This document shows, in pieces, positions 49,537-55,988 of a DNA stretch of 55,988 nucleotides. The stretch is from contig CALVAR010000015.1 in the NCBI GenBank assembly GCA_944325575.1, positions 1 to 55,988 on the forward strand. Reading direction: 5' to 3'. The translations under genes were made by a program, and so were the position numbers. This DNA comes from Candidatus Gastranaerophilales bacterium. Its GTDB lineage: Bacteria > Cyanobacteriota > Vampirovibrionia > Gastranaerophilales > Gastranaerophilaceae. The notes below the pieces were generated by a model. The model had not been told where the DNA came from and did no database searches. It was given only the letters and a program-made list of their open reading frames with translations. The first letter of the stretch is position 1. Each line of letters begins with the position of its first letter.

Positions 49537-50664
49537 ATGGTTTCACAAATTGCTCATGCGGGTATGAAAGTTTTTAATAAAGCCGGTTACAGACTGCTTA
49601 GAAAAATTACGGGTCAGACGGTTAAAAATATGCCGCCTGAGGCTGTGACTATGAATACTGCAATAATAGAACATGTTTCAGGCAAGCAAAAGTATGTGTT
49701 CACTTTTTTAAATTCAAACGGAAAAGCGCTAAAGGTTGTACATTCAACCTCTGACAGTCCGCTGGTAAAAGAAACTGTTTACAGTTGGGTACAGCCGCAG
49801 CAAAGGACTAAAATGACCGCTATGTACAGAGAAAAAATTGATCCCTGTGCTTTTGAAAACTATGGAGTAAGAAAAAATACAAAAATCTGGGATAAAAATA
49901 CAAAGAATATAACAGAAACTAAAGATACAGTAATTGATATAAACAAAAATTCAAATACGGTTACAATAAGTGAAGCATCAAGAAGGGAATCAGAAGATTT
50001 AACGGGTGTTTTATACACGGATGAGGCGTCTTTGTACCAGATTGTAAACGGAAAAAAGGTAAAGGGTCTGTATCAAAAATCACACTGCAGACCTAATGAA
50101 GTTAGCACGATTGAAGTAAACTCCGGCTGCGGGTTAACGGAAGGTGAGATACAACAGGCTCTGGAGTATCCTTATTTTTATGCAATGTTTAAGAATCCTC
50201 AAAGAATGGCCTATGCCGCAAGGACACGGGCTTTTGCAGATCAAAAAATAGATACGGCAACAAATTTTGCATTTGTGCCGAAAGAACGCTTAAACGGTGC
50301 ACATGCTGTTTATAATATGAACACTGATACAATTTATCTCTCGGGACAGCGTATGTCAAAAAGCAGCCTGCTGAACGACCTTAACCATGAAGCAAGACAC
50401 AAATGGCAGTTCGGTCAAATAAAAAAATTGGAAAACTCAGAGTTAACAACCACAGAAGAAATTCAACAGGCAAGAATTTTTAGAGAAAATATGCAAAATT
50501 ATAAATCACATTCAAAATGTGCCAATGAAGAGGAGTATTCTTCGCAGCCTGTGGAATTTGATGCTTATGCTATAGGAGATGCTGCAGCAGAAAGACACTA
50601 TGTTCAGGTTGATTTTTTGCAGAAATTGTTCCCCAAAGCAGCAAGAAAAACTCTAGGAGAGTGA
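49537..50664 (+). CDS. Putative zinc metallopeptidase-like protein (HEARH)
   Basis: The 375-residue protein is not recognised as a named family. It contains HEARH at about 284-288, matching the HExxH zinc site, followed 50 residues later by SQPVEFDAYAIGDAA, a typical position for a Glu third ligand. The N-terminal 150 residues are beta-rich with no signal peptide. A cytosolic or effector-like zincin is plausible. ATG 49537 is taken; a TTG at 49531 is in frame. The site upstream is weak. Confidence 0.5.
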   Translation: MVSQIAHAGMKVFNKAGYRLLRKITGQTVKNMPPEAVTMNTAIIEHVSGKQKYVFTFLNSNGKALKVVHSTSDSPLVKETVYSWVQPQQRTKMTAMYREKIDPCAFENYGVRKNTKIWDKNTKNITETKDTVIDINKNSNTVTISEASRRESEDLTGVLYTDEASLYQIVNGKKVKGLYQKSHCRPNEVSTIEVNSGCGLTEGEIQQALEYPYFYAMFKNPQRMAYAARTRAFADQKIDTATNFAFVPKERLNGAHAVYNMNTDTIYLSGQRMSKSSLLNDLNHEARHKWQFGQIKKLENSELTTTEEIQQARIFRENMQNYKSHSKCANEEEYSSQPVEFDAYAIGDAAAERHYVQVDFLQKLFPKAARKTLGE

Positions 50665-50710
50665 TTGTTGGCAAAAGGTTAAACATACGCTCAGGATAAT
50701 AATCTTCCGA

Positions 50711-51703
50711 TTATTTATTTTGGGGAATAGATTGTATTAATGAATAAAGCTTTTCTGTTATATGCTCTGTCGTGTAATCTTTGTCAATTACTTCTGTATA
50801 AGGGTACAATTCTTTTCTCGGTGCCCATTTGGGGACCATAGCAGATCTGTAAAAAATGCCCACTGTCGGTACACCAGTGGAATAAGCCAGATGAACTGTT
50901 CCTGTATCAATGCTAATTACTGCCTGACATAGCTGCATAAGATTTGCAAGCTGATAAATTGTTGTAACATCCGTTAAATCCACAAAATTTATGCAGCCTC
51001 TTTTCTTTAATTCATCCGCATATGCACGTGAGTCTTTGCCTGCTCCTAAATACAATACTGTTTTTCCTGCTTTATTAAGCTTTTCTATCAATTCTACTGC
51101 TGTTTCAACAGGCATGTAGTTTTCTTTATGCTTGCCTACGGTACAGAGTCCTATTATTTCTTTGTTTTGAAGTTCTGCTTTTAATTTTTGTACAAGTGTA
51201 TCATTTTCAGGATTTGTTAAATATTTTACCGGCAGTAATTTCTGTTTTTCTCCTGTCAGAGCTGTTAACAGACTGCTGTTTATATCCTGCATATGGGTAT
51301 AATTTTTTTGTTCATCACTGTTTTTTGTCAGCAGATACTTTACGGGGTTCCTTGTATTTGCAATCCTGTTTTTACAGTTCAAAAGATAAGATATTATAAT
51401 CCCTCTGTCATTGCCGTATATAATAAATGCAGTATCTATTTTATTACGATACGGACATGTAAAAATAAATTTTAACAGCCCGAACATACCTTTGTGTTCA
51501 TTTCTTTTGTCGATACAAATAACTTCGTCAACGTCTTTTTGGTATTTTGCCGCTTCATAAAAAGGTTTATTTACCAGAAAAACGATTTTTGAATCAGGGT
51601 AACTTAATTTAATATTTTGACAGAGTGCATTTGTTAAAAGCACATCCCCAAAAAATGAAAGATTTATTATAAGAAATATCTTTTTGTTTTTTTTATTCCC
51701 CAT
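50711..51703 (-). CDS. GT9 glycosyltransferase, heptosyltransferase-like
   Basis: This 330-residue protein has the GT9 layout: N-terminal INLSFFGDVLLTNALCQNIKLSYPDS, a central GLCTVGKHKENYMPVETAVELIEKL and DTGTVHLAYSTGVPTVGIFY near 255-275. GT9 enzymes transfer ADP-heptose to lipopolysaccharide core. It is consistent with the rfaE genes at 27.9-29.4 kb that would supply ADP-heptose. The usual SDSG is IDTG here, a small change. Confidence 0.85.
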   Translation of the reverse strand: MGNKKNKKIFLIINLSFFGDVLLTNALCQNIKLSYPDSKIVFLVNKPFYEAAKYQKDVDEVICIDKRNEHKGMFGLLKFIFTCPYRNKIDTAFIIYGNDRGIIISYLLNCKNRIANTRNPVKYLLTKNSDEQKNYTHMQDINSSLLTALTGEKQKLLPVKYLTNPENDTLVQKLKAELQNKEIIGLCTVGKHKENYMPVETAVELIEKLNKAGKTVLYLGAGKDSRAYADELKKRGCINFVDLTDVTTIYQLANLMQLCQAVISIDTGTVHLAYSTGVPTVGIFYRSAMVPKWAPRKELYPYTEVIDKDYTTEHITEKLYSLIQSIPQNK

Positions 51704-51825
51704 TTGTCCAATCCACAGACTAGATACTTTTTATTTATTATAATTCAAAAATATTAATTTTTTCTTTATTAAAATATTAAAATGTGAGACAATATTTGGG
51801 TCGGTCAGATTTTGAGGAGTTTAAA

Positions 51826-52974
51826 ATGAGAGATAAAACTTTTTTAATGATTCCGGGTCCTACACCTGTACCGGAAAGCGTGCTTTTGGCTATGGCAAAA
51901 CATCCGATGGGACACAGAAGTACGGAATTTTCAGCGATTTTGGAAGAAACTTATGCTGATTTAAAATGGCTTTTTCAAACACAAAATGATGTTTTTATAT
52001 ATACATCAAGCGGTACCGGAGCAATGGAAGCCGCTTTGTCAAACCTTGTAAATGAAGGGGATAAAGTACTTTCTCTGGTTATCGGTAATTTTGGTAACAG
52101 ATGGGCAAAAATTGCGGCTTCTTTAGGTGCAGATGTAGAAAAAATTGAAGTTGAAGCAGGTAATGCAATTGATCCTAAAGTTCTTAAAGAGAGACTTGAT
52201 GCCGATGTAAACAAAGAAATTAAAATTGTTACTCTGACTCACAATGAAACAGCAACGGGCGTAACAAATCCTTTAAAAGAACTGGTTGCATTAATAAAAG
52301 AACATGGTGCTGTCTCTGTTGTTGACGGTGTTACTTCTATAGGTGCAATCGAATGCAAAATGGATGAATGGGGTATAGATGTACTTATTTCGGGTTCTCA
52401 AAAAGGCTTTATGATTCCTCCTGGATTGGCGTTTCTCGCTGCGAGTGAAAAAGCGTTTAAAATGCATGAACAATGCAAACATCCGTCATTCTATTTTGAC
52501 TGGAGTGCATACAGAAAATCCGTAAGAGCAAACTCTACTCCGTACACCCCTGCGGTTAATCTTATAGTGGCGCTGAATGAAGCTTTGAAGATGATGAAAA
52601 AAGACGGATTGGAAAATATTCTGACTCGTCATGCTAAACATTCAAAAGCTTTGCGTTCGGCAATTAAAGCAATTGGACTTAAACCGATGGTACAGGATGA
52701 AGCAATTGCATCTAATGCAATAACTTCAATATACCCTCCGGAAGGTATAACCGTACCGGATATCAGAAGCACATTGAAGAAAGATTTTGATATTGTTGTT
52801 GCAAACGGTCAAAATGAACTCAAGGATAAAATTTTCAGAATGGGTACACTAGGTTTTGTCTGTGACAGAGATGTACTTGCTGCAGTGGCTGCACTCGAGG
52901 CAAGTCTGTATAAACTCGGTTACAAATTTGAATTAGGTTCCGGTGTAAAAGCTGCTATTCAAAATCTTGTTTGA
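51826..52974 (+). CDS. Class V aminotransferase (alanine-glyoxylate/serine-pyruvate type)
   Basis: This 382-residue PLP enzyme has MIPGPTPVPESVLLAM at the start, IYTSSGTGAMEAALSNLV (phosphate-binding turn), VTLTHNETATGVTNPL and ISGSQKGFMIPPGLAF, with the PLP-binding Lys. Cyanobacteria call this protein the soluble hydrogenase small subunit. GAGGAG lies 11 bases upstream of ATG 51826; earlier in-frame starts at 51784 are unlikely. It probably serves serine or glycine metabolism. Confidence 0.9.
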   Translation: MRDKTFLMIPGPTPVPESVLLAMAKHPMGHRSTEFSAILEETYADLKWLFQTQNDVFIYTSSGTGAMEAALSNLVNEGDKVLSLVIGNFGNRWAKIAASLGADVEKIEVEAGNAIDPKVLKERLDADVNKEIKIVTLTHNETATGVTNPLKELVALIKEHGAVSVVDGVTSIGAIECKMDEWGIDVLISGSQKGFMIPPGLAFLAASEKAFKMHEQCKHPSFYFDWSAYRKSVRANSTPYTPAVNLIVALNEALKMMKKDGLENILTRHAKHSKALRSAIKAIGLKPMVQDEAIASNAITSIYPPEGITVPDIRSTLKKDFDIVVANGQNELKDKIFRMGTLGFVCDRDVLAAVAALEASLYKLGYKFELGSGVKAAIQNLV

Positions 52975-52985
52975 TTTATCGGGTA

Positions 52986-53044
52986 AAAAAATCAGGGAAA
53001 ATGACCGTAATTTTTATTTATCACAAATTTCCCTGATTTTTTTT
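52986..53044. terminator. Terminator between convergent genes
   Basis: AAAAATCAGGGAAA pairs with TTTCCCTGATTTTT across a loop of about 28 bases. The A-rich and T-rich ends allow termination from both sides. Confidence 0.75.
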
Positions 53045-53054
53045 GTTAATATTT

Positions 53055-54158
53055 TTACAGGAATGATTCGATGCTGTCAAAAACTTGTTGCTTTGTTACA
53101 TCTGATACAATAACAACACTGCTGCTGCCGTTCGGTACAACAAACCTTATTTTTCCGTTTTGGGCTTTTTTGTCCAAGAACATCTCTTCATAAAATTTTT
53201 CTTTATCAAAATTAAACCCCGCAGGTGCTATATCATAATCTTCTATGAGTTCCATTGCTGATTCAAAATAGTCCTTGCTTATTAATCCTATGTTCAGCGC
53301 AAGTTTAAATGCCATTTTTATCCCCATGGCAACCGCTTCTCCATGGGTGTATGTCGTATAATTAGTAAGGTTTTCAATTGAGTGAGCGAATGTGTGGCCG
53401 AGGTTTAATATTGCTCTCAATCCTTTTTCTGTCTCATCTTGATTCACAACAGAGGCTTTTAATGTACAGCAAATATCTATGAGTTTTGATATAATATCGG
53501 GATTTAAATCAAAAATTTCCTGTTTATTTTGTTTAAGAAAATCAAATAGTCTGTAATTAAGCGGACATCCGCAGGATTTTTCTATAAAAGCGTATTTTAA
53601 AACTTCTGCAAGACCTGTTTTAAGCTGCCTTAACGGTAGTGTTTTTAAAACGGAAATATCCGTAAGTACAAGTTTGGGCTGATAAAAAGCTCCGATAAGG
53701 TTTTTTCCGTGTTCATGATTTATCGCAACTTTTCCGCCAACAGAAGAATCTACCTGTGCTAGAAGGGTTGTCGGTATTTGGATAAAGTCGCAGCCTCTCA
53801 TATAGCTTGCTGCCGCAAAACCCGTAAGATCTCCTATTACTCCGCCTCCAAAAGCAATTATACAGTCGTTTCTTTCCAATTTGTGTTCAACGGCAGTGTC
53901 CAGTATAAGTTTGTAATTTTCAAGGTTTTTATATTCTTCACCGTCTTCCAGTATGAGCCATGCGGAATTTTTTATATTAACCTCGCTCATATATAATTTT
54001 GCAATTGTTTCGTTTGTTACAATTAAAAATTTATTTGCTTTTGTATATTTTTTGACAATTTCATCCGCATTTATAAGCAGATTTTGACCTGTCAGTATGT
54101 CATAGGAATAGGCCTTTTTCTCCGGTATATTTACTTTTAGTTCAATTGATTGTGTCAT
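53055..54158 (-). CDS. aroB: 3-dehydroquinate synthase
   Basis: The 367-residue enzyme of the shikimate pathway converts DAHP to 3-dehydroquinate. GGGVIGDLTGFAAASYMRG near 105-123 binds NAD, PTTLLAQVDSSVGGKVAIN follows, and LNLGHTFAHSIE carries a metal His. Length is normal. The gene overlaps aroK by 17 bases, so it is in the aroC-aroK-aroB operon. Confidence 0.95.
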   Translation of the reverse strand: MTQSIELKVNIPEKKAYSYDILTGQNLLINADEIVKKYTKANKFLIVTNETIAKLYMSEVNIKNSAWLILEDGEEYKNLENYKLILDTAVEHKLERNDCIIAFGGGVIGDLTGFAAASYMRGCDFIQIPTTLLAQVDSSVGGKVAINHEHGKNLIGAFYQPKLVLTDISVLKTLPLRQLKTGLAEVLKYAFIEKSCGCPLNYRLFDFLKQNKQEIFDLNPDIISKLIDICCTLKASVVNQDETEKGLRAILNLGHTFAHSIENLTNYTTYTHGEAVAMGIKMAFKLALNIGLISKDYFESAMELIEDYDIAPAGFNFDKEKFYEEMFLDKKAQNGKIRFVVPNGSSSVVIVSDVTKQQVFDSIESFL

Positions 54159-54669
54159 ATTTTTCTATTATCTCATCAGCAATTTGTATAAGTTCTTTAT
54201 CTTCTGTATCTATTTCAAAGTCCGCCATTTTATAAAATGGTTCTCTTCTTTTTATTAATTCTGTTAGTCGCTCTTTTGGATTCGGATGTTTTAGCATCGG
54301 ACGTTGATTTATATTTGTTCTGCGTACTCTTGCCAGTAGTTCATCAGGGGTAGCTTTCAGATAAAAAATTACGCTGTTTTTCTTTAAAAGATTTATATTA
54401 TCGATATTTTCGACTATTCCGCCGCCTGTTGCTATCACCTGATTGTGATAATTTGCATATTTTGCAATCATTTCATGTTCAAGTTTTCTGAAATGAGCTT
54501 CTCCTTCAAGCGCAAAAATTTCTTCTATATGCTTTTTAGCAAGTTTTTCGATTTCCTTGTCTATATCAAGATACTGGAAGTCTTTTAATTTTTCATCCAG
54601 AAGATGGGCAATTGTGCTTTTGCCTGCTCCCATCATACCTATTAGAACTATATTTTTTCTGTTATCCAA
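54142..54669 (-). CDS. aroK: Shikimate kinase
   Basis: This 175-residue kinase has GMMGAGKSTIAHLL (P-loop) at about 12-25, DIDKEIEK, EAHFRKLEHEMI and GGGIVENIDN (shikimate-binding), then RPML. It phosphorylates shikimate at the 3-hydroxyl. Start is five bases after aroC. Confidence 0.95.
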   Translation of the reverse strand: MDNRKNIVLIGMMGAGKSTIAHLLDEKLKDFQYLDIDKEIEKLAKKHIEEIFALEGEAHFRKLEHEMIAKYANYHNQVIATGGGIVENIDNINLLKKNSVIFYLKATPDELLARVRRTNINQRPMLKHPNPKERLTELIKRREPFYKMADFEIDTEDKELIQIADEIIEKYDTIN

Positions 54670-54673
54670 TTTC

Positions 54674-55783
54674 TTATTCCAGATTTTCTGTATAACTGTT
54701 AAAATTTCTTTTTGTTTCTTCTATACTGTCTCCGCCGAATTTTTCTAAAAATGCATCGGCAAGAACAATTGCTGCCATTGCTTCACCTACAATTGCACAG
54801 GCCTCAACAGCACAAGTATCAGAACGTTCAAAATGTGCGCAATAAGGTGATTTGGTGTCAATATCAACTGATTGCAGCGGCTGCTTCATTGTCGGAATGG
54901 CTTTCATTGTGACCTTTAAAACAACATCTTCGCCGTTGGTCATCCCGCCTTCTATGCCGCCTGCATTATTTGTTTTTCTGTAATATTTTGAGTTTTCTGT
55001 ATCATAGAAAATTTCATCATGAGTCTTTGAACCTTGCAGTGCGGAACATAGACAGCCTGCGCCTATTTCTACCGCTTTTACAGCGGGAATGCTCATAAGC
55101 GCTTGAGCCAGCCTGCCGTCAAGTCGTCTGTCCCAATGTACAAATGATCCGAGTCCTGCAGGCAGATTTTTAAATGTTATTTCAAATCTTCCACCGAGTG
55201 TATCCCCGTTTTCTTTTGCTTTGTCTATTTCCTGCTTCATTGTCTCTTCTTCAAAAGAATTTCCTATCTGCAAAACTTTTGATGAACCGTTAATGCCGAA
55301 TTCTTTTAAAAAGCATTTTGCAATTGCCCCTACTGCTACACGTGAGGCAGTTTCTCTTGCACTGGAGCGCTCAAGTATGTTTCTTATGTCTTTTTGGTTG
55401 TATTTTTGTGCACCCGCAAGGTCTGCATGTCCGGGGCGTACACGGGTAATTTTCTTTGCATTTACGGCTTCTGCAACATCAGGATCTTTTATATCAACGG
55501 GTTCTATTGACATAGGAACTGTCCAATTCTGCCAGTCTTTATTCTGTATTTCGATACAGACTGGAGCGCCTGTCGTCTTTCCGAATCTTACACCGGATTT
55601 TATTTGCGCTTTATCGGTTTCTATTTGCATACGGGCACCCCTGCCGTATCCCTGCTGACGTTTTGTTAGTTCTTGATTTATAAAATCATTATCAATTGCT
55701 ACATTTGCAGGAAGTCCTTCGATGATAGCATTAAGGCACATTCCGTGAGATTCACCCGATGTTAAAAATCTGAATTTGTTCAT
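54674..55783 (-). CDS. aroC: Chorismate synthase
   Basis: This 369-residue FMN-dependent enzyme converts EPSP to chorismate. SGESHG at 9-14, QQGYGRGARMQIE near 45 and RSSARETASRVAVGAIA near 135 are signature motifs. It is the first gene of the operon with aroK and aroB. Length is normal. Confidence 0.95.
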   Translation of the reverse strand: MNKFRFLTSGESHGMCLNAIIEGLPANVAIDNDFINQELTKRQQGYGRGARMQIETDKAQIKSGVRFGKTTGAPVCIEIQNKDWQNWTVPMSIEPVDIKDPDVAEAVNAKKITRVRPGHADLAGAQKYNQKDIRNILERSSARETASRVAVGAIAKCFLKEFGINGSSKVLQIGNSFEEETMKQEIDKAKENGDTLGGRFEITFKNLPAGLGSFVHWDRRLDGRLAQALMSIPAVKAVEIGAGCLCSALQGSKTHDEIFYDTENSKYYRKTNNAGGIEGGMTNGEDVVLKVTMKAIPTMKQPLQSVDIDTKSPYCAHFERSDTCAVEACAIVGEAMAAIVLADAFLEKFGGDSIEETKRNFNSYTENLE

Positions 55784-55860
55784 TGTTGAAAAAGCTTTCT
55801 AAATACTGTAATACGGCAATTATATTCTAATTTTTATACTTCCGCAACCTAAACAGATTT

Positions 55861-55988
55861 GTCGGAGTCAGTTGACAATATGAATTTCATATTGTCAACT
55901 GACTCCGACTACTTGATGAACCTGTGCAATAAACAAGTCAGTTTTTAAAAACAAGTCCGGCACAGGCAACAGCGAAATCGGACTGGCA
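55861..55988. repeat. Interspersed repeat with 24-base perfect palindrome
   Basis: At 55861-55909 two perfect 24-base arms flank a single T. From 55886 to 55970 the sequence matches 35774-35858 in inverted orientation. The element continues past the window. It lies directly upstream of aroC. Confidence 0.75.

Overview
The window is low-GC DNA from a Gram-negative-like bacterium. Four things suggest a gut member of the non-photosynthetic sister group of cyanobacteria (Vampirovibrionia, Gastranaerophilales): heptose kinase, heptose adenylyltransferase and GT9 genes, a class V aminotransferase of the cyanobacterial soluble-hydrogenase-subunit type, a protein with an N-terminal ISFG...DTVSF signature, and the base composition. 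This placement is an inference. No rRNA is present and no search was run.

Region 1 (1 to about 26,640) is a tailed-phage (siphovirus-like) prophage that begins left of the window. All virion genes are on the + strand but the order is unusual. A first tape-measure C-domain gene and a gpM/gpL-type tail-tip gene come first. Exported cargo genes and a lysozyme-like protein follow. Then come portal, scaffold, HK97-type capsid, connectors, tail tube, TerS, TerL, and a gpG/gpT chaperone pair with a -1 frameshift site (A AAA AAG). A second tape-measure gene, a gpK-like peptidase, a gpJ-like hub, a discoidin-type fibre, three small membrane proteins and a GH108 endolysin complete it. Most blocks have a terminator hairpin shortly upstream of the first ribosome binding site. 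The long gaps hold a family of 420 to 525 bp elements with 18-bp terminal inverted repeats (GATAATATTTATTATGTA). At least eight cargo genes (morons) sit between the blocks: three paralogues with a DxNxDG motif, a metallophosphoesterase, an LprI-like protein, a small membrane protein, and two paralogous reverse-strand exported proteins embedded in repeated copies of the tape-measure 5' end.

Region 2 (26,765 to 41,798) is chromosomal: maf, rfaE2-rfaE1, a SurA/PpiC-type lipoprotein foldase, mfd, a Fur-family regulator with a small partner, a Cys/Lys-rich LTxxQ exported protein, a pirin, a glycosyltransferase-like protein, an XRE regulator and mutS.

Region 3 (about 41,980 to 48,617) is a genomic island at the 3' end of tRNA-Glu(UUC). 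The large serine recombinase reads into the tRNA gene on the opposite strand, so its last 12 or so codons are antisense tRNA. A diverged copy of the tRNA 3' end at 48,585-48,617 marks the probable other boundary. Cargo: a coupled 52-residue ORF, a MerR-like regulator with a perfect palindromic operator, a zinc-ribbon/PH membrane protein, an XRE regulator, a DUF2513 protein, a BRO-N/DinD-like protein and a KAP P-loop NTPase.

Region 4 (48,660 to the end) holds a MNT-HEPN pair with a frameshifted HEPN gene, an HExxH protein, a GT9 heptosyltransferase-like gene, an aminotransferase, and the shikimate operon aroC-aroK-aroB. The window ends in an interspersed repeat that also occurs near 35.8 kb.
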